From: Lentzea flava
GTDB lineage: Bacteria; Actinomycetota; Actinomycetes; Mycobacteriales; Pseudonocardiaceae
Reading direction: 5' to 3'
NCBI RefSeq assembly: GCF_014648475.1
Contig: NZ_BMRE01000012.1
Span: forward strand, 124,001 to 188,000
Length of the DNA stretch: 64,000 nt
Below, piece by piece: positions 23,640 to 31,802 of the stretch (its first letter is position 1; every line of letters begins with the position of its first letter). The position numbers and the translations under genes were made by a program. The notes below the pieces were generated by a model. That model did no database searches, was not told where the DNA came from, and saw only the letters and a list, made by a program, of their open reading frames with translations.

Positions 23640-24407
23640 ATGCGGACACTGCTCATCACCCTGCTGGTCATCCTGATGGGTGCACCACCCGCGGTCGCGC
23701 AGCCGGACTTCGGCCCCGACTACGTCCAGACGCAGTTCGGCCCGATGGGCCCCGCCGGCCGCGACCTGCTGCAGAAGGTGGCACTCGCCGGGTTGTGGGA
23801 GGGCCCCGCCGGCCGGATGGGCCTGCAGAAGTCGGCCAACCCGAAGGTGCAGGAGGCGAGCAGGCACCTCGTCGAGGGCCACGCCGACCTGGACCGGCGA
23901 ACCGCCGAACTGGCCCGCACGCTGAACGTGCAGCTGCCCACCCGGCCCAACGAGGCGCAGCAGGGCTGGCTGAACGAGATGTCCGCCGCGCCCGCGCGCA
24001 GCACCGAGTTCGACAAGATCTTCGCGAACCGCCTCCGCGCCGCGCACGGCGTGGTCTACAAGTTCCTGGCCCAGGTGCGCACCGGCACGCGCAACACGGC
24101 CATCCGCGACTACGCCAAGGTGTGCATGGACACCGTGCTCGACCACATGACGGTGCTCGAAGCCACCGGGATGGTCGACTTCAACGACACCGAGGCGATC
24201 CCGCTGGCGTTGGTCGCGCAGCCTTCCCCGGCCGCACCGACTCCGCCGCGTGCGGCAGCGAAGGTGGTTCCGCAGACCGCCGCCCCGCAGCGCCAGAAGG
24301 AAGGGGGCGTCTCCGACGGTCTGATCGGGTTCGCCGTGCTGGTGGCGGCCGGGGTCGCGATCTGGCTGTGGAGCGGCGGGCGGAGCAGTCGCCGGATGCA
24401 CCCGTAG
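23640..24407 (+). CDS. Exported DUF4142-domain protein with C-terminal membrane anchor
   Basis: From the ATG at 23640 the product has 255 residues: a signal peptide (MRTLLITLLVILMGAPPAVAQ), a helical DUF4142 domain (FGPMGPAGRDLLQKVALAG, ASRHLVEGHADLDRRTAELA, ADYAKV-like helices), a proline/alanine linker and a final hydrophobic helix (LIGFAVLVAAGVAIWLW) with a short positive tail. It would be anchored on the outer face of the cell membrane. DUF4142 is a ferritin-like helical bundle of unknown role. An upstream GTG at 23598 is less likely because it would precede the signal peptide. Confidence 0.8.
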   Translation: MRTLLITLLVILMGAPPAVAQPDFGPDYVQTQFGPMGPAGRDLLQKVALAGLWEGPAGRMGLQKSANPKVQEASRHLVEGHADLDRRTAELARTLNVQLPTRPNEAQQGWLNEMSAAPARSTEFDKIFANRLRAAHGVVYKFLAQVRTGTRNTAIRDYAKVCMDTVLDHMTVLEATGMVDFNDTEAIPLALVAQPSPAAPTPPRAAAKVVPQTAAPQRQKEGGVSDGLIGFAVLVAAGVAIWLWSGGRSSRRMHP

Positions 24408-24490
24408 CGCTCGGCGGTGTGGCAGGCCTCGCCGAGGCGTAGTTCGCGTGTCTGTTACCCGATCGGGCTAGATCACGACAGACTGTCCGC

Positions 24491-25630
24491 GTGGAACGGG
24501 AACGCAGGTGGGCGGACAAGGGTGAGGCCATCGGGCACGGCGTGAGCTGGCTCGCGCGGTGGAGTCTGCGGGTCGCGCTGGCCGCGCTCGGCTTCTGGAT
24601 GGTGCTGTGGCTCGTCGGGCAGCTGTGGGTGGTCGTGATGCCCGTGCTGCTCGGGTTGCTGATCACGACGGTCCTGTGGCCGCCCGCCCGGTGGTTGATG
24701 TCGAAGGGGCTGAACTCGGCGCTGTCGGCGACGATCGTGCTGGTCGTCGGGCTGGTGGTGCTGGGTGGGGTGATCGCGGCGATCTCCACGTCGATCGCGT
24801 CCGGTGTGCCGGAGATCGCGCAGAGCGCCCAGGAGGCGTTGCAGCAGGCGCAGAAGTGGGCGGCAGGGCCTCCGCTCAACCTCGCCGACACGGATCTCGA
24901 CCGGTTGATCGCTCAGGGGGTCGAGCAGGTCAAGTCGAGCATCGGGTCGATCGCGAGCGGGTTGCTGACCGGGGCTGGTGCGGTGACGTCCGGGGTCGTG
25001 ACCGGGCTCGTGGCGTTGCTGCTCGCGTTCTTCTTCGTCAAGGACGGCATGCGGTTCACGCCGTGGCTGCGCGGGCTGATCGGTGAGCGCGCGGGCCTGC
25101 ACGTCACGACCGTGCTGGAGCGGGTCTGGGTGACGCTCGGCAGCTTCATCCGCAGCCAGGCGCTCGTCAGCCTGATCGACGCGGTGTTCATCGGGCTGGG
25201 CCTGGTGATCCTCGGGGTGCCGCTCGCGGTCCCGCTGGCCGCGCTGACGTTCCTCGGCGGGTTCATCCCGATCGTCGGCGCGTTCATCGCCGGCGCGCTG
25301 GCCGTGCTGGTCGCGCTCGTCAGCAACGGGCTGACCACGGCGATCATCATGCTGATCATCGTGGTCGTGGTGCAGCAGGTCGAAGGCAACGTGCTGCAGC
25401 CGATCCTGCAGTCGCGGGGCCTGCGCCTGCACGCGGCGGTGGTGTTGCTCGTGGTGACCGCGGGTACCTCGTTGTACGGCATCGCGGGCGCGTTCTTCTC
25501 GGTGCCGGTCGCTGCCGCCGTGGCGGTCGTGCTGCGCTACCTGGGCGAGGTCATCGAGGCGCGGTCCGTAATAGTTACGTCACAGGTTGACGGGGATGAA
25601 CCGGGAGAGACCGAACGTTCTCCTGAGTGA
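24491..25630 (+). CDS. AI-2E family transporter (PerM/UPF0118)
   Basis: The 379-residue integral membrane protein has seven or eight hydrophobic segments. It carries the family signature in its second half (FLGGFIPIVGAFIAGALAVL) and a conserved QQVEGNVLQPILQSRGLRLH segment. Members have been linked to AI-2 export or Na+/H+ exchange, and the substrate here is unknown. The stop overlaps a possible GTG (25627) of the msrA reading frame, but msrA more probably starts at 25654. Confidence 0.88.
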   Translation: MERERRWADKGEAIGHGVSWLARWSLRVALAALGFWMVLWLVGQLWVVVMPVLLGLLITTVLWPPARWLMSKGLNSALSATIVLVVGLVVLGGVIAAISTSIASGVPEIAQSAQEALQQAQKWAAGPPLNLADTDLDRLIAQGVEQVKSSIGSIASGLLTGAGAVTSGVVTGLVALLLAFFFVKDGMRFTPWLRGLIGERAGLHVTTVLERVWVTLGSFIRSQALVSLIDAVFIGLGLVILGVPLAVPLAALTFLGGFIPIVGAFIAGALAVLVALVSNGLTTAIIMLIIVVVVQQVEGNVLQPILQSRGLRLHAAVVLLVVTAGTSLYGIAGAFFSVPVAAAVAVVLRYLGEVIEARSVIVTSQVDGDEPGETERSPE

Positions 25631-25653
25631 ACACCGAGCAGAGGAGAACCACC

Positions 25654-26151
25654 GTGACGGAGAAGGCTGTTCTCGCGGGCGGCTGTTTCTGGGGCATGCA
25701 GGACCTGTTCCGCCGCCACCCCGGCGTCGTCTCCACCCGAGTCGGCTACACCGGCGACCCCAGCACGCCGAACGCCACGTACCGCCGCCACGGCAACCAC
25801 GCCGAGGCCATCGAGATCGTGTTCGACCCCGAGCGGCTGAGCTACCGGCAGATCCTGGAGTTCTTCTTCCAGATCCACGACCCGACGACCCGCAACCGCC
25901 AGGGCAACGACATCGGCGCCAGCTACCGCTCGGCGATCTTCTACACCGACGACGCGCAGAAGCAGGTGGCCGAGGCGACCATCGCCGACGTCGACGCCTC
26001 CGGCAAGTGGCCCGGCAAGGTCGTCACCGAGGTCACGCAGGCGACGGAGTTCTGGGAGGCCGAGCCGGAGCACCAGGACTACCTGGAGCGCTACCCCAAC
26101 GGCTACACGTGCCACTACGTGAGGCCGGAATGGCAGCTCGGCGAGAAGTAG
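25654..26151 (+). CDS. msrA: Peptide-methionine (S)-S-oxide reductase MsrA
   Basis: The 165-residue protein carries the catalytic GGCFWG motif (Cys11), the family blocks VGYTGDPSTPNATYRRHGNHAEAI (in pieces, GYTGD and HAEAIEIVF) and FFFQIHDPTTRNRQGND, and ends with a resolving-cysteine region (YTCHYVRPEW). It repairs S-oxidised methionine. The GTG at 25654 is chosen because GAGGAG lies 8 nt upstream and the conserved strand starts at once. An upstream GTG at 25627 overlaps the transporter stop. Confidence 0.93.
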   Translation: MTEKAVLAGGCFWGMQDLFRRHPGVVSTRVGYTGDPSTPNATYRRHGNHAEAIEIVFDPERLSYRQILEFFFQIHDPTTRNRQGNDIGASYRSAIFYTDDAQKQVAEATIADVDASGKWPGKVVTEVTQATEFWEAEPEHQDYLERYPNGYTCHYVRPEWQLGEK

Positions 26152-26627
26152 AGATCGTCGCACTGCACGTCTCAGCCGTGCACGCCTTCGAGGGCCGTCC
26201 GTCGGACGGCCCTCGTCCCGACCCGGAGCCCGTCGGGCGCGACCACGTCCGGCTGCGGGCCGGGCTCGGGATCGTCGGCGACCGGTTCTTCAACAACCCC
26301 GCGCACCACAACGCGGCGGTGACGGTGATCGCGGCCGAGTCGCTCGACCCGTGGCCGGTGGACCCGCTGGTGGCGCGGCGGAACATCGTGCTGCGCGGGT
26401 TCGACGTGGACGCGCTGGCCCGCGGCACCGTGTTCAGCCTCGACACCGGGGACGGGCCGGTGCGGTTCGAGGTGCACCGGCCCGCCAGCCCGTGCGCCTG
26501 GATGGACGTCGTCGTCGCGCCGGGCGCGTTCAAGGCGTTGCGCGGCAAGGGCGGCAAGCGCTGCACGCCGCTCGACGACGGGGTGCTGCGCCTCGGGAAA
26601 GCGGCGCTGGCCATAGTGATCACATGA
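26130..26627 (+). CDS. MOSC-domain protein
   Basis: The 165-residue protein has VEIVALHVSAVHAFEGRP, GLGIVGDRFF, VARRNIVLRGFDVDAL and HRPASPCAWMDVV with the conserved cysteine. These match MOSC domains, which handle sulfur or molybdenum-cofactor chemistry. The ATG at 26130 overlaps the msrA 3' end by 22 bp, and the stop overlaps the next start by ATGA, so the three genes form an operon. A specific substrate is not evident. Confidence 0.85.
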   Translation: MAARREVEIVALHVSAVHAFEGRPSDGPRPDPEPVGRDHVRLRAGLGIVGDRFFNNPAHHNAAVTVIAAESLDPWPVDPLVARRNIVLRGFDVDALARGTVFSLDTGDGPVRFEVHRPASPCAWMDVVVAPGAFKALRGKGGKRCTPLDDGVLRLGKAALAIVIT

Positions 26628-27343
26628 AGTGGTTGCGCCGCAAGCCGACGATCATCACCGCCACCGGTCTCGTCGTCGTGCTCGTCGCCGCGGTGGTGCT
26701 GTGGAACGTCAGCAGCTCCCGCACCTTCCAGTTCTTCGGGGAACTCGTCCACCGGGTCGACACCACCGAGAAGGTCGTGGCCCTGACCTTCGACGACGGC
26801 CCGGACCCGGCCGGCGCCCAGCAGGTCCTCGACACGCTGGACGAGGAACAGGTCAAGGCCACGTTCTTCCTCGTGGGCCGCGATCTGGAGAAGCACCCGG
26901 ACCTGGGCAGGAAGATCGCGCAGGCGGGCCACGAGATCGGCAACCACACCTACAACCACCAGCGGATGGTCGGTGTGCTGCCCAGCACGGTGGCCAAGGA
27001 GATCGAGGACACCGACGCCCAGATCCGCAGGACGGGCTACCGGGGTGACATCCACTTCCGCCCGCCCAACGGCAAGAAGCTCTTCGCGTTGCCGCACTAC
27101 CTGAGCGAGCACCACCGCAAGACGATCATGTGGGACGTGGAACCGGACTCCGCGGGCACGCCCACCGCCCAGCAGATCGAGCAGGACGTCCTCGACCGGA
27201 CCAAGCCGGGCTCGATCATCCTGTTGCACCCCATGTACCAGTCCAGGGACCAGACCCGGCAGGCGCTGAAGCCCATCATCACCAAGCTCGGGGAGCGCGG
27301 TTTCCGGTTCGTCACCGTGTCCGCGCTCCTCGCCGGCCGTTAG
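26624..27343 (+). CDS. Membrane-anchored polysaccharide deacetylase (NodB family)
   Basis: The 239-residue protein has an N-terminal signal-anchor (IITATGLVVVLVAAVVLW) and a NodB domain. It shows TFDDGPDP with the metal/catalytic aspartates, HEIGNHTYNH with the metal-binding histidines, FRPPNG, MWDVEPDS and SIILLHPM near the end. It would remove acetyl groups from a cell-wall or extracellular glycan outside the membrane. It is the last gene of the msrA-MOSC operon and convergent with the SDR gene, sharing TTAG stops. Confidence 0.88.
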   Translation: MKWLRRKPTIITATGLVVVLVAAVVLWNVSSSRTFQFFGELVHRVDTTEKVVALTFDDGPDPAGAQQVLDTLDEEQVKATFFLVGRDLEKHPDLGRKIAQAGHEIGNHTYNHQRMVGVLPSTVAKEIEDTDAQIRRTGYRGDIHFRPPNGKKLFALPHYLSEHHRKTIMWDVEPDSAGTPTAQQIEQDVLDRTKPGSIILLHPMYQSRDQTRQALKPIITKLGERGFRFVTVSALLAGR

Positions 27344-28212
27344 ATCAGGTCGGCCAGCTCCACCCGGCGCAGGAACTCGCTGCGCACCCGGTCCGCCACC
27401 TTGTTCACGACCTCGGCGCCGTCGTCGGACGGGTCGACGTGCACGCGGAACGGCGGCTTCTCGGCGTCGACCACGGACACGATCGCGTCGGCGACGGCCG
27501 AGACGGACGCCCACGACGGCTCCAGCTCGGCGAGACGGGCGCCCACCTGGTCCATCAGGCCGGGGTAGAACTCCTCGTAGGCGGCGGCCACGGCGGTGTC
27601 GGCGGGTGAGCCGCTGTGCGCGAAGTGGTTGGTGCCGTGGGTGAACGCACCCGGCACGACGATCGTGGTCTCGATGCCGAACCGGAGCAGCTCGGCGCGG
27701 TAGGAGACCGCGACCGCGTCCATCGCCGCCTTGGCCGCGAAGTACGGGGCCAGGTACGGGGGAGTGCCGCCGCGCGTCGACGAGGAACCCACCCACACGA
27801 CGTGGCCGGAGCGCTGACGCCGCAGGTGCGGCAGCGCGGCGCGGTTGACCCGTTGCGTGCCGAGGACGTTCACGTCGTACAGGGCCGCGTACTGCTCCGG
27901 CGTGAAGGCCTCGGCCGGGCCGGTGACCATGTGCCCCGCGTTGTGGACCACGACGTCCAGACGCCCCTGCTCGGCGATGATCAGCGCGATGGCCGCGTCG
28001 GCGGACTCCTGCGACTGCACGTCGAGCTCGACGGCGTGCACGTCGACCCCGTTCTCGGCACCGAAAGCCCCGAGCTCGGCGACGGCCGGCGCGTTGCGGC
28101 CCGTCGTTTCCCTCATGCCGGCGTAGACGGTGTGGCCCGCGCGGGCCAGTGCTCGCACCGCGAGCGCACCGAAACCGCTGGACGCTCCCGTGACGACGAT
28201 GACCTTGCCCAT
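27340..28212 (-). CDS. Short-chain dehydrogenase/reductase (SDR)
   Basis: The 290-residue protein is a classical SDR with TGASSGFG for cofactor binding, VVHNAG, WVGSSS with the catalytic serine and YFAAK as the YxxxK pair. A long C-terminal tail (from about residue 195) follows. The substrate is unknown. Its ATG overlaps the stop of the upstream SDR gene by one base, so both are in one operon facing the TetR regulator. Confidence 0.88.
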   Translation of the reverse strand: MGKVIVVTGASSGFGALAVRALARAGHTVYAGMRETTGRNAPAVAELGAFGAENGVDVHAVELDVQSQESADAAIALIIAEQGRLDVVVHNAGHMVTGPAEAFTPEQYAALYDVNVLGTQRVNRAALPHLRRQRSGHVVWVGSSSTRGGTPPYLAPYFAAKAAMDAVAVSYRAELLRFGIETTIVVPGAFTHGTNHFAHSGSPADTAVAAAYEEFYPGLMDQVGARLAELEPSWASVSAVADAIVSVVDAEKPPFRVHVDPSDDGAEVVNKVADRVRSEFLRRVELADLI

Positions 28213-28937
28213 CAGATGATGCCTCCGTTCGCACGAACGACCTGACCGTTGATCCAGCGGGCCGGGCCCGCGAGGAAGGAGATGACCTCGGCGATGTCCT
28301 CCGGGGAGCCGATGCGCTCCAGCGGGGCCTGCTTCGCGAGGGTGTCGATCGTCGCCTCGTCCTTGCCCTCCAGGAACAGTGCCGTGGCGGTGGGGCCGGG
28401 GGCGACGGCGTTCACGGTGATGTCGCGGCCGCGCAGCTCGCGGGCGAGGACCAGGGTCAGCGCCTCGACGCCGCCCTTCGACATGGCGTAGGCGCCGTAC
28501 TGGGGGAAGCGCAGGCCCACGACCGACGACGAGAGGTTGATGATCGCGCCACCGTTGCGCAGCTTCCTGGCCGCCTGCTGGGACACGACGAACGTGCCAC
28601 GGGCGTTGGTGCGCATGAGGCGGTCGAAGACATCGAGGTCCATGTCCGCGACCGTGCCCAACGGCATGATGCCCGCGGAGTTCACGACGACGTCGACGCC
28701 GCCGAACGTCTCCGCGGCCAGGTCGAACGCCGCACCGAGAGCGATCTCGTCGGCCACGTCCGCCCGGGCGGCGATGGCCTGGCCGCCGGCCGCCTTGATC
28801 TCCTCGACCGCCTTGTCGGCCTCGGTCTTGTTGCCGGCGTAGACGATGACGACGGCCATGCCGTCCGCGGCGAGACGCTCGGCGGCGGCCCGTCCGATCC
28901 CCCTCGATCCACCGGTGACGATCGCAACGCGAGTCAT
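28212..28937 (-). CDS. Short-chain dehydrogenase/reductase (3-oxoacyl-ACP-reductase-like)
   Basis: The 241-residue protein has VTGGSRGIGRAAAERLA, VVNSAG, NLSSSV and YAMSKGGVEAL, with PGPTAT and GQVVRANGG at the C-terminus, as in FabG-like SDRs. The ATG at 28937 is preferred because TAGGAG lies 7 nt upstream. A longer in-frame start at 28973 would run into the operator region. It is divergent from the TetR gene, and a candidate inverted operator lies between them. Confidence 0.88.
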   Translation of the reverse strand: MTRVAIVTGGSRGIGRAAAERLAADGMAVVIVYAGNKTEADKAVEEIKAAGGQAIAARADVADEIALGAAFDLAAETFGGVDVVVNSAGIMPLGTVADMDLDVFDRLMRTNARGTFVVSQQAARKLRNGGAIINLSSSVVGLRFPQYGAYAMSKGGVEALTLVLARELRGRDITVNAVAPGPTATALFLEGKDEATIDTLAKQAPLERIGSPEDIAEVISFLAGPARWINGQVVRANGGII

Positions 28938-28961
28938 GACAGTGCTCCTAGCTGGTGTTTC

Positions 28962-29026
28962 CGTCGCTAACACAACTAACGTATCACTGCTACCGAATCA
29001 GCGCTACCCCTGATGTGTTATCGTCG
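28962..29026. promoter_or_regulatory. Candidate TetR operator half-sites
   Basis: CGTCGCTAACACA (28962-28974) and TGTGTTATCGTCG (29014-29026) are inverted copies with 11 of 13 matches, 39 bp apart, between the SDR operon and the TetR gene. The spacing is longer than one TetR dyad, so they may be two separate sites. Function is inferred from symmetry and position. Confidence 0.4.
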
Positions 29027-29030
29027 TTAC

Positions 29031-29702
29031 ATGGACACGAGAGAGCGGTTGGTGAAGGCCGCGGCCGAGCTGCTGATCGAAGGCGGCAAGGAAGCTGTCT
29101 CCACGCGCGCGGTGGCGTCGGCGGCAGGTGTGCAGGCACCCACGCTGTACCGGCTGTTCGGGGACAAGGACGGTCTGCTCGACGCCGTCGCGGCCTACGG
29201 CTTCTCCGACTACCTCGCGACCAAGCACGCGATGGGCGCGAGCGACAACCCGGTCGACGACCTGCGTCGCGGGTGGGAGCTGCACATCGGGTTCGGCCTG
29301 GCGCGGCCCGCGTTCTACCTGCTGATGTACGGCGAGCCGCGCAAGCGGGAGGCGCGGCTGGAGGCGGACGCGATGCTCCGCGAGATCATCAGCCGCATCG
29401 CGGCGGTGGGCCGGCTGACGGTCCCGGTCGAGCAGGCCGCGCAGTTCGTGCACGCGGCGGGCATGGGGGTCGTGCTGTCGTTGATCGCGACGCCGGAACC
29501 CGAACGCGACCTGGAGCTGATCACGTTCTCGCGCGAGCAGGTGATCAGGGCGATCACGACGGACGCCTCGCCGGACGAGCCGACGGACATCCCGAGCCGC
29601 GCGATCGCGTTGAAGGCGGCGCTGGAGGAGGACCCGCCCCTGATGCTGTCTCCAGCGGAACGGGCCCTCTTGGCCGAATGGCTCGACCGCGTCGCGAAAT
29701 GA
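29031..29702 (+). CDS. TetR-family transcriptional regulator
   Basis: The 223-residue protein starts MDTRERLVKAAAELLIEGG and has the helix-turn-helix VSTRAVASAAGVQAPTLYRLF. The ligand-binding C-terminal half is less conserved. It is divergent from the two SDR genes and probably represses them and itself. The ATG at 29031 begins the conserved helix, and a start at 29013 would add six residues. TGTTAT at 29016-29021 could be its -10, which would make the mRNA leaderless. Confidence 0.88.
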   Translation: MDTRERLVKAAAELLIEGGKEAVSTRAVASAAGVQAPTLYRLFGDKDGLLDAVAAYGFSDYLATKHAMGASDNPVDDLRRGWELHIGFGLARPAFYLLMYGEPRKREARLEADAMLREIISRIAAVGRLTVPVEQAAQFVHAAGMGVVLSLIATPEPERDLELITFSREQVIRAITTDASPDEPTDIPSRAIALKAALEEDPPLMLSPAERALLAEWLDRVAK

Positions 29703-29703
29703 G

Positions 29704-30510
29704 CTACGCGTTCGGGTCGAACGGGATCCCGGCCGGCTTGGCGATGCCGAGGTTGTAGCTGAACGCGCTGTCCTTGATCGCGAGCGACGCGCTGCCGAAG
29801 TTGGCGTTCACCAGGATGTCGCGCACCCCGGCCGGGAAGCGGTCCCAGCTGACCAGGGCGGGGTACTGGTAGACCCCGTAGTGGTTCTCCGCGACCTCGG
29901 TGAAGCCCGCGAGGCGGAAGCAGTGCGTGCTGGCGCCGTCCTTGTGGTAGATGATCTTGGCGTGGGTGCCTTCCCACGCCACCTTGTCGCGCGAGTAGGT
30001 GCTGTACTTGCCGTGCGCGGACGTCGAGACGTACTGGGCCACGTCGTTCTGGACCCAGATGATCACGTGCTCGATGTCGTGGCGGTGGCCGCAGCAGTCC
30101 CAGCCCGGCACGGCCTGGTCCTTCTCGAAGTACAGGTCGTACAGGTAGGCGCACCAGCCGTTGTTGCACTTGGAGCGGCTGTAGGAGTTGGTGTTGTCCA
30201 GGTCGGAGCGGTCGTGGCAGTTGCCGTTGAGCGCGCCCGAGTTCTTCAGGCCCGTCGCCACCTGACCGGTCGGCGAGATCGCCGGGGTCGGGTAGCAACC
30301 GTCACCGTCGTAGTCGAACGCCGGCTGCCACTTGCCGTCCTCCGCCGCGAAACTGGCGGGAATGGCCTGCGGCGGGTCGGCGAGCGCGACGCCGGGCAGC
30401 AGGGCGGTGATCAGGAGCGCGCCGGTCAGCGCGGGCAGGAACTTCCTCAACAGTGGCCTCGATTCCGTGAGCAGGGTGCGGTGAGGCTTGCGAGGCAGAA
30501 GGTGGTACAT
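29704..30510 (-). CDS. Secreted NPP1 (necrosis-inducing, NLP) family protein
   Basis: The product has a cleavable signal (LRKFLPALTGALLITALLPGVALA) and an NLP domain with two cysteines in GNCHDRSDL and WDCCGHRHDIEHVIIWV. The family heptapeptide is GHRHDWE; here it is GHRHDIE, with Ile replacing Trp. NLPs are secreted cytolytic or necrosis-inducing proteins best known from plant pathogens, and they also occur in actinomycetes. The ATG at 30510 gives a 45-residue leader. A TTG at 30450 preceded by GAGG would give a more usual signal peptide and may be the real start. Confidence 0.87.
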   Translation of the reverse strand: MYHLLPRKPHRTLLTESRPLLRKFLPALTGALLITALLPGVALADPPQAIPASFAAEDGKWQPAFDYDGDGCYPTPAISPTGQVATGLKNSGALNGNCHDRSDLDNTNSYSRSKCNNGWCAYLYDLYFEKDQAVPGWDCCGHRHDIEHVIIWVQNDVAQYVSTSAHGKYSTYSRDKVAWEGTHAKIIYHKDGASTHCFRLAGFTEVAENHYGVYQYPALVSWDRFPAGVRDILVNANFGSASLAIKDSAFSYNLGIAKPAGIPFDPNA

Positions 30511-30589
30511 GAACACAGTTCACGTCTAGGTGGTTTGCCAAATCTTTGCCGTAGCCGGAAGATCGTTCATGTCCTGGGGGGGGGATCTC

Positions 30590-31216
30590 GTGAAACTCGT
30601 CGCGGCCTCTTCGCTGACCGACGCCGAACTGGCGCAGGTCCGGCAGATCTACTTCGACGGCTTCGCGCCGCACCTCCGCGCGCCGGTGGAGAACCTGCTC
30701 GCCGACACCGCGCTGGTGCTGGTGGACTCGAAGCCGCTGGGCCTCGCGGTGCTGCGGGTGCTCGCCGAGACCGGCTGGGTCTACCTGCGCTACTTCGCCG
30801 TGGGGGAGAAGGGCCGCGGCCTCGGCGGGCGCCTGTGGGCACACCTGCGGGACGAGATGACCGGCGCCGGACACACCCGGATCATCTTCGACGTCGAGGA
30901 CCCGGCCCAGCCCGGCATCAGCGCCGCCGAGGAGCTGATCAGGCACCGCCGCATCGCGTTCTACCGCCGGTTGGGCGCGGAGGTGCTGCCGGTCCGCGGC
31001 TTCCTGCCGCCGCAGGGCAGCGCCGGGCACCCGATGCTGCTGATGGCCGCCGACCACGTGCCGAACACCCCGCCGGCCGCCGAGGACTCGCGACGGATCG
31101 TGCTGGCGGTGTACGAGCACCGGTACGGGATGACGGCCGCCGATCCCGTCGTGGCCGAGACGCTGCGGCTGAGCGGTCTCGCAGCCGCGCCGAGCCGACC
31201 TTCCGGTACCCGCTGA
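30590..31216 (+). CDS. GNAT-family N-acetyltransferase
   Basis: The 208-residue protein has VYLRYFAVGEKGRGLGGRLWAHL as the acetyl-CoA loop (RGLGGRLW) and FYRRLGAEVLPVRGFL near the end of the fold, with LVDSKPLGLAVL before it. The acceptor is unknown. A run of nine G residues 6-14 nt upstream can serve as ribosome site for the GTG at 30590. An ATG at 30569 lies before this run and is less likely. Confidence 0.78.
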   Translation: MKLVAASSLTDAELAQVRQIYFDGFAPHLRAPVENLLADTALVLVDSKPLGLAVLRVLAETGWVYLRYFAVGEKGRGLGGRLWAHLRDEMTGAGHTRIIFDVEDPAQPGISAAEELIRHRRIAFYRRLGAEVLPVRGFLPPQGSAGHPMLLMAADHVPNTPPAAEDSRRIVLAVYEHRYGMTAADPVVAETLRLSGLAAAPSRPSGTR

Positions 31217-31394
31217 ACGTGACCGCCTTGCGGTCCACCCCGCGCTCCTTCACCAGGTGGCGCCGCACCCGGTCGCGAGCCCCGGCTCACCGCACGCCCA
31301 GCCGTAGTCCACAGTGGACAGGGCCTGGCCCTCGATCGCCTTCAGCACGGCGGATCCCGGCTCGCGGCAGGCTTGCCTGAGCCCTTCGGCGGTG
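31196..31394 (-). pseudogene. Frameshifted 3' remnant of a siderophore-interacting protein gene
   Basis: Reading leftwards, one frame gives AIEGQALSTVDYGWACGEPG and LATG, then a stop. The next frame continues RRHLVKERGVDRKAVTFSGY. Together these match the C-terminal NAD(P)H-binding domain of siderophore-interacting (ViuB-like) ferric reductases, which end in RRHL...ERG...FxGYW. Losing one G in the run at about 31273-31276 explains the frame change. The terminal Trp is Arg, and no native stop remains. The 5' two-thirds of the gene is absent; an intact MerR gene occupies that side. Confidence 0.75.
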
Positions 31395-31398
31395 ACCG

Positions 31399-31755
31399 TC
31401 AGCCCTCCGCCGCCTCGATCACGTCGTCCAGCACATCCCGCGTGTTGTGCAGATCGGCGATCATCCGGTCGATCCGCTCGCGCTCCTTCTTGAGGTCCTC
31501 GACGAGCAACGGGGTGGCGATCTCGGACGGCCCGCCGTCGCTGTCGCGCAGGCACGGCAGCATCAGCGCGATCTTCCTGCTGGGCAGACCGGCGGCGAAC
31601 AGCTCCTGGATCCTGATCACCCGATCGACCGCCGACTCGGGATACTCGCGCTGGCCGCCGGGTGTGCGCGTGGACGTCAGCAGGTTCTGCTGCTCGTAGT
31701 AGCGCAACGACCGCTCGCTCACGCCCGTGCGCCGTGCCAGTTCACCGATCTTCAT
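31399..31755 (-). CDS. MerR-family transcriptional regulator
   Basis: The 118-residue protein starts MKIGELARRTGVSERSLRYYEQQNLL, continues with GGQREYPESAVDRVIRIQELFAAGLPSRKIA (in pieces) and ends in a dimerisation coiled coil (EDLKKERERIDRMIADLHN). It has no long effector domain and no obvious cysteine metal site beyond Cys at LPCLRD. It is divergent from the small deacetylase-like gene and shares with it a dyad at 31771-31786. Confidence 0.9.
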   Translation of the reverse strand: MKIGELARRTGVSERSLRYYEQQNLLTSTRTPGGQREYPESAVDRVIRIQELFAAGLPSRKIALMLPCLRDSDGGPSEIATPLLVEDLKKERERIDRMIADLHNTRDVLDDVIEAAEG

Positions 31756-31764
31756 CCTCGCCCC

Positions 31765-31795
31765 TTGAACCTGACACTGATGTCAGCTCCTACCG
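31765..31795 (+). promoter_or_regulatory. MerR-type promoter with operator dyad in the spacer
   Basis: TTGAAC (31765-31770) and CTACCG (31790-31795) are 19 bp apart, the elongated spacing typical of MerR-activated promoters. A perfect dyad, CTGACA (31771-31776) and TGTCAG (31781-31786), fills most of the spacer. The promoter reads toward the gene at 31803, whose ATG lies 8 nt after the -10, so a leaderless start is possible. Confidence 0.65.
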
Positions 31796-31802
31796 TCCCG
31801 CC

